Assembly: GCF_014467285.1 (NCBI RefSeq)
Contig: NZ_NKHR01000002.1
Coordinates: 1-64,000 of the forward strand
Direction: 5' to 3'
DNA: 64,000 nt
Source: Xenorhabdus sp014467285
GTDB lineage: Bacteria; Pseudomonadota; Gammaproteobacteria; Enterobacterales; Enterobacteriaceae
Made by a program: the position numbers and the translations under genes. The notes beneath the pieces were generated by a model. It saw only the letters and a list, made by a program, of their open reading frames with translations, made no database searches and was not told the DNA's origin. Of this stretch, positions 52,028 through 61,939 are shown piece after piece (the first letter of the stretch is position 1; each line of letters begins with the position of its first letter).

Positions 52028-53770
52028 ATGCGCGTATTATTCCCATTTCTCGCATTATACCGCCGCCACTGGTTTCTCATTAGCTTAGGTATGATCTTGG
52101 CGATTGTGACTCTGCTCGCCAGCATCGGACTGCTGACACTTTCAGGTTGGTTTCTTGCCGGCACTGCCTTAGCCGGATTCGCAGGGTTATATACGTTTAA
52201 CTATATGCTGCCTGCCGCAGGTGTGCGTGGTGCTGCCATTTTCCGCACTGCTGGTCGTTATGCTGAACGACTTGTCAGTCACGATGCAACATTCCGTGTA
52301 TTAGCTCATTTACGTGTTTTTGCTTTTCAGAAAATTTTGCCGCTTTCTCCGGGAGGCATTGCCCGCTTCCGTCAAGGTGAGTTGTTAAACAGACTCGTTG
52401 CCGATGTCGAAACATTGGATCACCTCTATCTGCGGGTTATCTCCCCTGTTCTTGCCGCATTTGTTGTGATTGTAGTACTAACGTTTGGCTTAGGGTTCCT
52501 TGATATTACCCTTGCCTATACTCTCGGTGGCATTATGTTGGGGCTGCTATTGATCTTGCCTTTCGTGTTTTTCCAGGCAGGGAAACCCTACGGCAGAAAT
52601 ATTACTCTACAGCGCGCTCAATATCGTACATTACTCACCAGCGCTTTGCAGGGACAAGCTGAATTAACTGTATTTGGCGCACTTAAGCGTTTTCGTCAAT
52701 CCATGACGGCGATTGAAGGTGATTGGCTGAAAAGCCAACAAAAACAGGCTAATTTGACAGGGCTTTCACAAGCCATCATGATTTTTTCTACGGGCATGAC
52801 TGTAACACTGATACTTTGGCTCGCCGCAGCAGGTGTTGGAGAAAATAGTCAACCGGGTGCGTTAATAGCGCTATTTACCTTCTGTGCCCTTGCTGCTTTT
52901 GAAGCTCTTGGGCCAGTCACTATAGCATTCCAGCACATGGGACAGGTTATTGCATCTGCAACTCGTGTTTCTCAATTAATGCACCAAGAACCGGAAGTGA
53001 CTTTCCCTGATCACGGACCACAGGCAAATAGCGCTCTCAGCCTTGAGATAAAAAATCTTGATTTCACCTACCCGGGCCAACCTCAGCCTGTATTAAAAGA
53101 TATTTCTTTATCTCTGGCATCAGGAGAGCATGTTGCTTTATTAGGAAAGACCGGATGTGGTAAATCGACGCTTTTACAGTTAATAACTCGCGCATGGGAC
53201 GTTAATAATGGTGAAATTCAACTCAACCAGCATCCCATTTCCGACTATGATGAAGCAACACTTCGCTCAATGATGTCCATCGTTCCCCAACGTATACATG
53301 TGTTCAGCCACACTTTACGTGAGAATCTTTTATTAGCAAAACCCGATGCCAGCGATGATGAATTAGAAACCGTATTACAACAAGTGGGCTTGGAGAACTT
53401 GCTAGGCAATGATAAGAAGCTAAACTGTTGGATGGGTGAAGGCGGTCGCCAACTTTCCGGCGGAGAACAGCGCCGTTTAGGTATTGCCAGAGCGTTACTG
53501 CACAATGCCCCTTTAATGCTTCTAGATGAGCCAACCGAAGGACTCGATTCTGATACTGAACAACAGATTTTGTCATTGTTACACCGTAGTTGCCAGCACA
53601 AGACACTGATTATCGTGACTCACCGACTGACAGGCTTGCAGCATATGGATCAGATCTGTGTTATGGATGGAGGACGTATTATTGAGCAAGGCAAACATGA
53701 TGTGCTACTTGCCCAACAGGGACGGTATTATCAGTTTTATCAGCGTCAGAGCTATCCTACGCAGGAGTGA
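52028..53770 (+). CDS. cydC: Cysteine/glutathione ABC exporter subunit CydC
   Basis: 580 aa partner of CydD. N-terminal membrane part (LYRRHWFLISLGMILAIVTLL, LTLSGWFLAGTALAG), then the NBD with Walker A LGKTGCGKST, signature RQLSGGEQRR and Walker B LMLLDEPTEGLD. The stop overlaps a possible GTG start of aat. Operon order cydD-cydC-aat as in E. coli. Confidence 0.97.
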   Translation: MRVLFPFLALYRRHWFLISLGMILAIVTLLASIGLLTLSGWFLAGTALAGFAGLYTFNYMLPAAGVRGAAIFRTAGRYAERLVSHDATFRVLAHLRVFAFQKILPLSPGGIARFRQGELLNRLVADVETLDHLYLRVISPVLAAFVVIVVLTFGLGFLDITLAYTLGGIMLGLLLILPFVFFQAGKPYGRNITLQRAQYRTLLTSALQGQAELTVFGALKRFRQSMTAIEGDWLKSQQKQANLTGLSQAIMIFSTGMTVTLILWLAAAGVGENSQPGALIALFTFCALAAFEALGPVTIAFQHMGQVIASATRVSQLMHQEPEVTFPDHGPQANSALSLEIKNLDFTYPGQPQPVLKDISLSLASGEHVALLGKTGCGKSTLLQLITRAWDVNNGEIQLNQHPISDYDEATLRSMMSIVPQRIHVFSHTLRENLLLAKPDASDDELETVLQQVGLENLLGNDKKLNCWMGEGGRQLSGGEQRRLGIARALLHNAPLMLLDEPTEGLDSDTEQQILSLLHRSCQHKTLIIVTHRLTGLQHMDQICVMDGGRIIEQGKHDVLLAQQGRYYQFYQRQSYPTQE

Positions 53771-53778
53771 TTCATTTT

Positions 53779-54468
53779 ATGTTGATAGCTCAACTCGATA
53801 ATTCATATGAATTTCCCCATCCAACCAATGCGATGGCTGAACCTAATGGTTTACTGGCATTTGGAGGAGATCTTAGTGCAGAACGCTTAAGAGTGGCGTA
53901 TCATGAAGGCATTTTCCCGTGGTATTCGCCCAATGAGCCTCCTTTGTGGTGGTCTCCCGACCCTCGGGCAGTATTAATTCCCGGGGAACTGCATACGGGC
54001 CGAACACTTCTTCGGTTTATTCGCAAACATACTTACCAAATTACGGTAAACTATGCTTTCGATGAAGTGATATATCATTGTGCACAACGACAAGAAGGCA
54101 CTTGGATAGGGCCAGATGTTTTGCGAGGTTATCAAGCACTGCATCATGAAGGTTTGGCTCATTCAATTGAGGTTTGGCATGATCGCCAACTTGTAGGTGG
54201 TCTATACGGTGTTGGTATAGGGACACTATTTTGCGGTGAATCTATGTTTAGCAGAATGGAGAACGCATCTAAGTGTGCGTTTGTCGCATTCTATCACCAC
54301 TTTCTACATCATGGTGGCCGATTGTTTGACTGTCAGGTATTAAATCACCATACAGAATCATTGGGCGCCAAAAATATTCCAAGGGAAGAATTTCTTCAGC
54401 ATCTTTATCAATTGAGAGAGCAGTCATTACAACCGGACTGCTGGTCTAAACAAGAGCTGGATTTATAA
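53779..54468 (+). CDS. aat: Leucyl/phenylalanyl-tRNA-protein transferase
   Basis: About 229 aa from the ATG at 53779; a GTG at 53767 overlaps the cydC stop but lies within the AGGAG itself. It adds Leu or Phe to proteins starting with Arg or Lys, making N-degrons for ClpAPS. Motifs: GGDLSAERLRVAYHEGIFPWYS, PLWWSPDPRAVLIP, GGLYGVGIGTLFCGESMFSRMENASK, and LFDCQVLNHHTESLGA. Its functional partners clpA and clpS lie just downstream. Confidence 0.96.
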   Translation: MLIAQLDNSYEFPHPTNAMAEPNGLLAFGGDLSAERLRVAYHEGIFPWYSPNEPPLWWSPDPRAVLIPGELHTGRTLLRFIRKHTYQITVNYAFDEVIYHCAQRQEGTWIGPDVLRGYQALHHEGLAHSIEVWHDRQLVGGLYGVGIGTLFCGESMFSRMENASKCAFVAFYHHFLHHGGRLFDCQVLNHHTESLGAKNIPREEFLQHLYQLREQSLQPDCWSKQELDL

Positions 54469-54620
54469 TCATCACTTAGGGATTTATGCTGTTCACGGCG
54501 GGAATGTCATTATCGTCATACATGAAATGATGGTTTAAAATACGACATTCCTTTACATAATGATGGTTTTTCGGCATTATCTTGCCGATTAAAAACTATG
54601 GTTGTTACTTAGAGGATTAG

Positions 54621-54842
54621 ATGGCCAAAGAAGACACTAATTTTGAAATGCAAGGTACTGTATTAGAAACACTGCCGAATACTGTGTTTCGTGTTGAATT
54701 AGACAACGGACACGTTGTTACCGCCCACATTTCAGGAAAAATGCGGAAGAACTATATCCGCATCCTGACTGGAGACAAGGTCACAGTCGAGCTAACTACA
54801 TATGACCCTGAAAAAGGCCGTATTACTTTCCGTAGTCGCTGA
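54621..54842 (+). CDS. infA: Translation initiation factor IF-1
   Basis: 73 aa OB-fold protein that occupies the A-site during initiation. It is nearly identical to E. coli IF-1 (72 aa) but one residue longer near the start: MAKEDTNFEMQG instead of MAKEDNIEMQG. The core GHVVTAHISGKMRKNYIRIL is intact. A hairpin terminator follows. In E. coli serW (tRNA-Ser) lies between infA and clpA; no tRNA is visible in this gap. Confidence 0.98.
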   Translation: MAKEDTNFEMQGTVLETLPNTVFRVELDNGHVVTAHISGKMRKNYIRILTGDKVTVELTTYDPEKGRITFRSR

Positions 54843-54857
54843 TTAAGATACCTTTTA

Positions 54858-54898
54858 ACACCACAGGGGATAGTATTTTCAGCATCCACCTGTGGTGT
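54858..54898 (+). terminator. Terminator after infA
   Basis: A 10-bp stem (ACACCACAGG / CCTGTGGTGT) with a 21-nt loop, 15 bp past the stop. The following GGCTTTCAGTTTTT is T-rich on the plus strand. Confidence 0.75.
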
Positions 54899-54966
54899 GG
54901 CTTTCAGTTTTTATCGCCAGCCTTTATCACTATTTATAGTAATCACTAACTACAGTAATCACTCAC

Positions 54967-57261
54967 TTACAATACAGCATCTTCTGATTTCTTATTATTT
55001 GACTTATTAGACCTTTTGGCATCCTTAAAATCATATATTAATGCTTGTTTAGCCTTATCAAGCTTAATACTGACCGAGCCTCCATGTACCAAAGAACCAA
55101 ATAATAATTCATTCGCCAATGGTTTTTTGAGGTTATCCTGAATCACTCGAGCCATAGGGCGTGCTCCCATAGCTTTATCGTAACCTTTGTTACATAGCCA
55201 CTGACGAGCGTCTGCACTGATTTCCAGAGAAACACCTTTTTCATCCAGTTGGGCTTGTAATTCGACGATAAATTTATCAACGACTTGCTGAATAACCTCA
55301 GAAGAGAGTGCATCAAACCAAATGATGCCATCAAGACGATTACGGAATTCAGGTGTGAAAATCCGTTTAATCTCTTCCATTCCATCTGTGCTGTTATCTT
55401 GTTCTGTGAAACCAATGGATTTACGCTGTGTCTCACGTACCCCTGCATTAGTTGTCATCACCAAAATAACATTGCGAAAATCAGCTTTGCGGCCATTATT
55501 GTCGGTCAATGTCCCGTTATCCATAACCTGTAACAATAAGTTAAAGACATCGGGATGGGCTTTTTCAATCTCATCCAGAAGTAATACAGAATGAGGATGT
55601 TTGATAATCGCATCAGTTAATAACCCTCCCTGATCATACCCCACATAACCTGGTGGTGCGCCAATTAAACGGCTAACAGTATGGCGCTCCATATATTCCG
55701 ACATATCGAACCGCAGTAATTTGACATTCAATACTTTAGCAAGTTGGACTGTCACTTCCGTTTTACCGACACCCGTCGGCCCTGCAAATAGGAAAGACCC
55801 GACTGGTTTATACTCCTGACCCAATCCAGCACGACTCATTTTAATGGCTTCCGTCAAAGCCCCAATGGCGCGATCTTGGCCGAAGACCAACATTTTCAAA
55901 CGATCATCCATTGTTCTCAGTACGTCTTTATCACTCGCCGACACCGTTTTTTCCGGGATACGGGCTATGCGGGCAACAACGGATTCAATATCAGAAACAT
56001 TGATCGTTTTCTTACGGCGGCTGGACGGAACTAACCTTGTTCTGGCACCGGCTTCATCAATAACATCAATGGCCTTGTCCGGCAAATGGCGATCAGTAAT
56101 GTATTTCACCGATAGCTCAACTGCTGCACGAATTGCTTTTGCCGTATAACGGACATCGTGATGTGCCTCATATTTAGCTCGCAAGCCATTGATAATTTGC
56201 ACTGTTTCCTCTGGCGAAGGTTCAGCAATATCAATCTTCTGAAACCGACGAGCCAAAGCCCGATCCTTTTCGAAGATATTGCTGAACTCATGGTAAGTTG
56301 TCGAACCAATTACCCGAATACGCCCACTGGACAGCAAAGGCTTAATAAGGTTGGCTGCATCCACTTGTCCACCTGAAGCAGCGCCTGCACCAATGATAGT
56401 ATGGATTTCATCAATAAAGAGAATGCTTTTTCTATCTTGCTCTAAGGTTTTTAACAAGGATTTGAAGCGCTTCTCAAAGTCACCACGGTACTTTGTACCC
56501 GCCAGCAGTGATCCAATATCCAGAGAATAGATAGTACAGCCCTGCATAACTTCAGGGACATTATTTTGTACAATACGCCATGCAAGCCCTTCTGCAATAG
56601 CCGTCTTACCAACGCCAGATTCTCCCACAAACAGGGGGTTATTCTTGCGACGGCGGCACAGTACCTGAACAGTTCTCTCCAATTCATTCTGACGCCCGAC
56701 AAGGGGATCAATTTGACCTTTTTGCGCCAATTGATTCAGATTAGTTGTAAAATTCTCCAACCGATCTTCACTCACTACCTGCTCTTCCTGAACCGGATTG
56801 ATACTGTGGTGAGAATCGTTATCCGGCTCATCTTTGCGCGTTCCATGAGAAATAAAATTCACGACATCCAAGCGACTGACGTCATGCTTACGCAATAAAT
56901 AAGCAGCCTGAGATTCCTGCTCACTAAAAATAGCAACTAAGACATTAGCCCCGGAAACGTCTGAACGCCCCGAGGATTGAACGTGAAACACAGCGCGTTG
57001 TAAAACACGCTGAAAACTTAATGTAGGTTGTGTATCTCTGTCATCATTTTCGGATAACAAAGGGGTAGTTTGAGCAATAAAATTCTCCAATTCCTGGCGT
57101 AACAGCGACAAATCGACTTTACAAGCCTCCAGTGCTTCCCGCGCCGATGTGTTACTTAATAGCGCCAGCAACAGGTGCTCTACAGTCATAAATTCATGCC
57201 TGTTATCCCTTGCTTTGGCAAAAGCAATGTTGAGACTAAGCTCCAGTTCTTGATTGAGCAT
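54967..57261 (-). CDS. clpA: ATP-dependent Clp protease ATP-binding subunit ClpA
   Basis: 764 aa from the ATG at 57261 (MLNQELELSLNIAFAKAR), with AGGAGG upstream; a GTG two codons earlier is less likely. The ClpS-binding N-domain (1-145) is followed by two AAA+ modules: Walker A GESGVGKTA with FIDEIHTIIGAGA, and GPTGVGKTE with LLLDEIEKAHPDV; the IGL-type loop for ClpP docking is in the second module. It unfolds substrates for ClpP. Pairs with clpS, which directs N-degrons made by Aat. Confidence 0.98.
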   Translation of the reverse strand: MLNQELELSLNIAFAKARDNRHEFMTVEHLLLALLSNTSAREALEACKVDLSLLRQELENFIAQTTPLLSENDDRDTQPTLSFQRVLQRAVFHVQSSGRSDVSGANVLVAIFSEQESQAAYLLRKHDVSRLDVVNFISHGTRKDEPDNDSHHSINPVQEEQVVSEDRLENFTTNLNQLAQKGQIDPLVGRQNELERTVQVLCRRRKNNPLFVGESGVGKTAIAEGLAWRIVQNNVPEVMQGCTIYSLDIGSLLAGTKYRGDFEKRFKSLLKTLEQDRKSILFIDEIHTIIGAGAASGGQVDAANLIKPLLSSGRIRVIGSTTYHEFSNIFEKDRALARRFQKIDIAEPSPEETVQIINGLRAKYEAHHDVRYTAKAIRAAVELSVKYITDRHLPDKAIDVIDEAGARTRLVPSSRRKKTINVSDIESVVARIARIPEKTVSASDKDVLRTMDDRLKMLVFGQDRAIGALTEAIKMSRAGLGQEYKPVGSFLFAGPTGVGKTEVTVQLAKVLNVKLLRFDMSEYMERHTVSRLIGAPPGYVGYDQGGLLTDAIIKHPHSVLLLDEIEKAHPDVFNLLLQVMDNGTLTDNNGRKADFRNVILVMTTNAGVRETQRKSIGFTEQDNSTDGMEEIKRIFTPEFRNRLDGIIWFDALSSEVIQQVVDKFIVELQAQLDEKGVSLEISADARQWLCNKGYDKAMGARPMARVIQDNLKKPLANELLFGSLVHGGSVSIKLDKAKQALIYDFKDAKRSNKSNNKKSEDAVL

Positions 57262-57292
57262 AAGCACCTCCTCCTAAAATCAGTAAGCCAGA

Positions 57293-57613
57293 TCAGACTT
57301 TTTCCAGCGTGCAAAGTAACGGATGCTCGTGCTCCTTAGCATACATGTTCACTTGCGCAGCTTTAGTTTCTGCGACCTCTGCCGTATAAATTCCGCAAAC
57401 TGCTTTCCCTTTATGATGGACATCCAGCATTAGTTGCGTTGCTTTTTCAACATCATAAGAAAAGAACTTTCGCAATACGTCAACCACAAACTCCATAGGG
57501 GTATAGTCATCATTATTAAGAATGACCTTATACATTGATGGCGGCTGTAGCTTTTGTTTTGCGTCATCTTCAATAAATTCTTCAACTTTCAAATCGTTAT
57601 AAAACTCAGTCAT
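57293..57613 (-). CDS. clpS: ClpA adaptor protein ClpS
   Basis: 106 aa from the ATG at 57613 (GGAAGAAT before it); the longer frame from 57631 is rejected. It binds N-end rule residues and delivers substrates to ClpA. The binding pocket and ClpA interface are conserved: PPSMYKVILNNDDYTPMEFVVDVL and HHKGKAVCGIYTAEVAETK. The unstructured N-terminal tail (MTEFYNDLKVEEFIEDD), needed for delivery, is acidic. 31 bp before clpA. Confidence 0.97.
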   Translation of the reverse strand: MTEFYNDLKVEEFIEDDAKQKLQPPSMYKVILNNDDYTPMEFVVDVLRKFFSYDVEKATQLMLDVHHKGKAVCGIYTAEVAETKAAQVNMYAKEHEHPLLCTLEKV

Positions 57614-57939
57614 TATTCTTCCGCTGGGCATTAACTTTCCGCTGGATTTTAGTATGAACTAATTCATTCTACTGCTATATATTTTATCACTTCATACAGC
57701 ACTCTGCTTCCTCCCCCCTTTGATTACCGAATAAGGATTTCCCCTAAAAATCGGATACCGTTATCTATATCAAACTTTAGCCATCTGAGACAGCTTGACG
57801 TTACTTATATGCTTGACGGCGTAATGAATTTCACTACAGTATATTTTATGAACACCGCATTCTGTCTGGGCGTCTGTTCATATCCTGAAATTTTTAGTGA
57901 CTCCTAAACCCGAAATCGTGATACGAGGGATAGAGAAGT
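57614..57939. promoter_or_regulatory. Divergent clpS-cspD promoter region
   Basis: About 326 bp between divergent genes. GCTTGACG occurs twice in direct orientation (57793-57800 and 57811-57818). The second copy plus TACAGT at 57835-57840 (16-bp spacer) makes a fair sigma-70 promoter for cspD. This is a weak, by-eye assignment. Confidence 0.35.
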
Positions 57940-58170
57940 ATGGAAACAGGTACTGTTAAATGGTTCAATAATGCAAAGGGCTTTGGATTTATTTGCCCAA
58001 CCAGCGGGGGTGATGACATATTCGCTCACTATTCAACCATTCAGATGGATGGTTATAGGACGCTGAAAGCTGGGCAAAAAGTGAATTTTAGTGTTCATCA
58101 AGGCCCGAAAGGTAACCACGCCAGCCTTATTGTACCTTTGGAAGAAAGCTCAAAATCAAAAAAAGAGTGA
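57940..58170 (+). CDS. cspD: Cold-shock-like protein CspD
   Basis: 76 aa OB-fold nucleic-acid-binding protein with RNP1 (KGFGFI) and RNP2 (DIFAHY). METGTVKWFNNAKGFGFICP and the basic/Ser-rich tail (SSKSKKE) match CspD (E. coli 74 aa) rather than CspA. CspD inhibits replication in stationary phase and starvation in E. coli. Start ATG at 57940 with GAGGGATAGAG upstream. Divergent from clpS, as in E. coli. Confidence 0.95.
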   Translation: METGTVKWFNNAKGFGFICPTSGGDDIFAHYSTIQMDGYRTLKAGQKVNFSVHQGPKGNHASLIVPLEESSKSKKE

Positions 58171-58190
58171 TCCAATAAATTCGTAATTCC

Positions 58191-58224
58191 ACGCCACAAA
58201 TAAACAATGGCCTATTTGTGGCGT
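58191..58224. terminator. Bidirectional hairpin between cspD and macB
   Basis: A 12-bp perfect stem (ACGCCACAAATA / TATTTGTGGCGT) with a 10-nt loop between converging genes, 20 bp past cspD and 46 bp past macB. No long T-tract on either side. Confidence 0.7.
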
Positions 58225-58270
58225 GCTATTTACTCCTTTGCTACTTACTACTCTGCTACTTCCTTACAAA

Positions 58271-60232
58271 TTACTCCCTTGCAAGCGCCTCTATAGGATC
58301 AAGATGAGCAGCGTTTCGTGCCGGCAGGAAACCAAAAACTATCCCAATGACGGTTGAACAACCAAAAGCGACGATAAATGCAGCAGGGTTATAAACAAAG
58401 TCCCATTTTGGTAATATCCACTGTGCAGTCAAAGATAAGCTATATGACAGGGTAATCCCCAGTATGCCGCCCATTAGACAGACCAAGACAGATTCAATAA
58501 GAAATTGCTGCATAATATCGCTGGTTCTGGCACCGACTGCCATGCGAATACCAATCTCTCGGGTACGCTCTGTGACTGATACCAGCATGATATTCATCAC
58601 GCCAATTCCACCAACCACCAAAGATATTACCGCCACTAACGTTAAGAACATTTGTAAGGTTCGCGTTGTTTTATCAATTGCTTCAATTGTTCTGTTTACA
58701 TTGTAGGTAGAAACATCTTTTTTACCATGATGAAATGCCAATAACTGCTTAAGTTTTTCTTCCGCTTTATTGGCAGAGTAGCCATTCTTCACTCTGACAT
58801 CAATTGAATCTAAATAGCTTTTGTTTATCAGACGGCCATTCATCGTACTGTAAGGCAACCAAATTTGTAATATGTTACCGCTATAAAACTCTTGCCCATC
58901 AGCAATTACGCCAATCACCGTCAAGGGTATATTTTCTAAAATGAGCTCTTCGCCTATCACATTATTTTGGTAAGGAAATAACTTTTTACGAGTATAGTTA
59001 TCAATAATAGCCACTTGAGCCTGATGCTGAAGCATTTCTGAAGTAAAAGGCATCCCTTGGATAAATTTCATGGCATATACATGAAAAAAATCACCTCCTA
59101 CACCCAATACCGATGTATTCACATCAATATTGCCTCGACGCAAACGCCCATTTGTCCTGAATTCAGGAGAAACTGCCTGAACATAATGTTGAGATTTTAT
59201 TATTGAAATATCGGTGAGTTTCAGTGCCTGACTATCCAAGTCACTATCATCACCAAAATCCCCCCCCGGATAAATCTTGATGGAATTAGTTGCAATGGAT
59301 TTAATATGTGATAGCACCATTAATTTTGCCGCATCACCAATCACCAAGATCGTTACAACAGAAGCAATACCAATGATAATGCCAAGCATAGTCAGTAAGG
59401 TACGTAGTTTATTGATGATCATGGCACGCCACGCCATCAATAATGCTTCATTAAAACGCCCCCAAATTTGTTGCACTGAAGAGTTTTTTACCCCCACAGA
59501 ATTTATGCTCGCAGAAGAAGGAGGAGGCGATGTTTGTGTTCCGCATTCAGAAGGATGTGAATCACTCATGATACGCCCATCTTTAATTTCAATCACTCTT
59601 TGAGCCTGTGCTGCAATATTCGGATCATGAGTAACAATAATGACCGTATGCCCTTGCCGACAAAGTTGCTTCAAGATATCCATCATTTCCTGACCAGAAA
59701 CACTATCCAGTGCTCCTGTCGGTTCATCAGCAAGAATGACCTGCCCACCATTCATAAGTGCTCTGGCGATGCTGACTCGCTGTTGCTGTCCCCCTGAAAG
59801 CTGATTTGCCCGATAACTGATACGATTTTCCAATCCAAGGCTTTTAAGCAACCCAACAGCCCGCTCACGCCGTTGCATTTTGGGAACACCTGAATAGATC
59901 GCCGGAATTTCAACATTCTGTTCTGCGGTTAAATGAGCCATTAGATGATAACGCTGAAAAATGAACCCAAAGTATTCTCTGCGTAATTCGGCCAACTGAT
60001 TACTATCCAAACCGGCAGTATCTCTGCCGGCAACCCAATATTCTCCACTACTGGGTTTATCCAAACAGCCTAGTATATTCATCAAAGTTGACTTACCTGA
60101 ACCGGAAGCACCGATAATCGCTACCATTTCTCCGGCATGAATGGATAACGAAATATTATCCAAAACATTAACTTGTTCTTCTCCAGCGAGGTAACTGCGG
60201 CTAACATCTTTTAGTTCTAGTAACGTATTCAT
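58271..60232 (-). CDS. macB: Macrolide/enterotoxin export ATP-binding/permease MacB
   Basis: 653 aa (E. coli 648). N-terminal ABC domain: Walker A GASGSGKST, signature QLSGGQQQR, Walker B VILADEPTGALD. After a linker come a membrane helix near 280, a large periplasmic domain, and three C-terminal helices of the FtsX type (MNIMLVSVTERTREIGIRMAVGA, PARNAAHLDPIEALARE). With MacA and TolC it exports macrolides, heat-stable enterotoxin and other peptides from the periplasm. The start overlaps the macA stop (TAATG). Confidence 0.95.
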   Translation of the reverse strand: MNTLLELKDVSRSYLAGEEQVNVLDNISLSIHAGEMVAIIGASGSGKSTLMNILGCLDKPSSGEYWVAGRDTAGLDSNQLAELRREYFGFIFQRYHLMAHLTAEQNVEIPAIYSGVPKMQRRERAVGLLKSLGLENRISYRANQLSGGQQQRVSIARALMNGGQVILADEPTGALDSVSGQEMMDILKQLCRQGHTVIIVTHDPNIAAQAQRVIEIKDGRIMSDSHPSECGTQTSPPPSSASINSVGVKNSSVQQIWGRFNEALLMAWRAMIINKLRTLLTMLGIIIGIASVVTILVIGDAAKLMVLSHIKSIATNSIKIYPGGDFGDDSDLDSQALKLTDISIIKSQHYVQAVSPEFRTNGRLRRGNIDVNTSVLGVGGDFFHVYAMKFIQGMPFTSEMLQHQAQVAIIDNYTRKKLFPYQNNVIGEELILENIPLTVIGVIADGQEFYSGNILQIWLPYSTMNGRLINKSYLDSIDVRVKNGYSANKAEEKLKQLLAFHHGKKDVSTYNVNRTIEAIDKTTRTLQMFLTLVAVISLVVGGIGVMNIMLVSVTERTREIGIRMAVGARTSDIMQQFLIESVLVCLMGGILGITLSYSLSLTAQWILPKWDFVYNPAAFIVAFGCSTVIGIVFGFLPARNAAHLDPIEALARE

Positions 60233-61383
60233 TATGATCCCTCTACATTACTATCACTGCGACTACTTATCACTCGGTCGTTTTCCTTCAAACCAGAAAT
60301 AACCTGAACATTGATATTATTAAAGGCACCTGTCGTAATTTCGCGTTTTTCTTCTTTTCCATTACGCAAGACACTAACTTCATATCGGGTAGAAGATATT
60401 TGCTTCCCTAAATCTGAAATTGGGATCATCAATACATTATGCAGAGTCTGAAGCTCTATTTTCACTTGAGCAGTCATTTGCAAACGCAGAATATGTTCAG
60501 GATTCGGAACCTTAAAACGAGCATAGTAGAAAACAGGGCCAGATTTATACGTCATTTCACCATTAGGTGTGCTTGCCGTTCCCTTCGGTGTTGGCAAGAT
60601 ATCTTCTAAGACACCGTGAAACTGTTTTCCGGATGCTCCCAGAATAGTAAATGATGCTTTTTGTCCGGGTTTCAGATTGATGACATCTGCTTCTGATACT
60701 TCTGTATTAACAATCATCGTATCAAGGTTTGCGATTGTCAGGATAGTCGGAGCTTGCTGTGCGGCTATCACAGTTTGTCCCTGAAATGTTTTAATATCCG
60801 CCACAATTCCTTCTATGGGGGCGAGGATATTGGTGTATTGCAAATTCGTTTCAGCCGTATCAAGTTTGGCCTTATTTTGCTGAATTCGTGCATTAATGTT
60901 ATCAACTCTGGCAGCTTTAGACTGCACATCTGCTTTACTGACATCTAATTCCTGAGCAGATGTTGCATTTAATTTAAGTAACCTTTTCTGTCTGCTTATT
61001 TTAAGCTGAGCCAGTTTCAGCTCTGCTTGTGCACCGCGGAGATCGGCCTGCAATGATTTTGCCGTTTCTTGCGCTTCTACTACAGCATTTTTTGCTGTCT
61101 GCGGATCAATTGTCGCCAGTAATTGACCTTTTTTAATCTTTTCTCCCAATTTCACATACAATTCTTTCAATTGACCGCTGACCTGAGAACCTACATCAAC
61201 TTTACTCACTGCATCTAATTTGCCTATAGCCAAAACACTTCTTTCAAAGTTACCCTTTATGACTGCATTAGTTTTATATGTGACAGGTTTCGGCAGGAAA
61301 AAGAAATAGCTCCATACAGATGCAATGGCAATGAGGATAAGCACTGTTGCGATCCAACGAGACTTGACAGAAAAAAGATTCAT
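60232..61383 (-). CDS. macA: Macrolide export periplasmic adaptor MacA
   Basis: About 383 aa from the ATG at 61383 (MNLFSVKSRWIATVLIL, GGAG upstream), preferred over the 404-aa frame that has 20 extra hydrophilic residues before the membrane anchor. One N-terminal transmembrane helix, then a lipoyl half (VLAIGKLDAVSKVDVGSQVSGQLKELYV), alpha hairpin (about 100-180), second lipoyl half (APIEGIVADIKTFQGQTVIAAQQAPTIL), and beta-barrel. It links MacB to TolC. A small gap-free insert (KGTASTPNGEMTYKSG) is present compared with E. coli. Confidence 0.93.
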   Translation of the reverse strand: MNLFSVKSRWIATVLILIAIASVWSYFFFLPKPVTYKTNAVIKGNFERSVLAIGKLDAVSKVDVGSQVSGQLKELYVKLGEKIKKGQLLATIDPQTAKNAVVEAQETAKSLQADLRGAQAELKLAQLKISRQKRLLKLNATSAQELDVSKADVQSKAARVDNINARIQQNKAKLDTAETNLQYTNILAPIEGIVADIKTFQGQTVIAAQQAPTILTIANLDTMIVNTEVSEADVINLKPGQKASFTILGASGKQFHGVLEDILPTPKGTASTPNGEMTYKSGPVFYYARFKVPNPEHILRLQMTAQVKIELQTLHNVLMIPISDLGKQISSTRYEVSVLRNGKEEKREITTGAFNNINVQVISGLKENDRVISSRSDSNVEGS

Positions 61384-61939
61384 CAACAAAGCTCCACCAT
61401 GAGAAAATAAAACTTCGTTACACCAATGTACTGTAGATGACATCAACGAATCCTATCAACTAGATATTTCCGATTAGAAAAACATCTAACACATTTTTTC
61501 TCTAAAACTTGGAGCACTGAATCATCAAAACTTCACGTTCAATTGATTTTCCCTCTTACCAATCAAAAAACGCTGGAAAACGTCTCTTTCAAAAGTGACG
61601 GGATAGCGCCGACACCACGTTCTGCCGAGCTTTCATCCCAAGAGTGATAAAAAACAAGTTCATTAAAGTGATAATCTATTTATACCTCTAAGGCCGGAAA
61701 TTTCTACACGTCCCAGAAACATATATTCCTCCTTTTACCTATCGGATTTACTTGATTTTATTTATAACAGCCACTCTATTAGAGATTAAAAATGCGTTGA
61801 GTTTCAGTATGCTTATCCTTATCCTATTTGTTATTTTAGTGTAATCACTTTGTTTCCCTACGCTTATTAGCCCTTATGACTGGTTTTAATTATCAGAACT
61901 AGATAAAAAAACCTCTCTTACTGGATAAGGATGTGAATT
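61384..61939. other. macA-lysO divergent intergenic region
   Basis: About 550 bp with no gene that I can support. It holds the promoters of macA and lysO. AT-rich stretches near 61480-61560 and 61740-61930; no clear repeat or riboswitch was recognised. In E. coli lysO is controlled by lysine through ArgP/ArgR; no box was identified here. Confidence 0.5.

Noticed and set aside
54843..54966. Possible serW tRNA between infA and clpA
   Set aside because: No cloverleaf or CCA-end pattern could be found; the gap contains only a hairpin terminator and AT-rich DNA.
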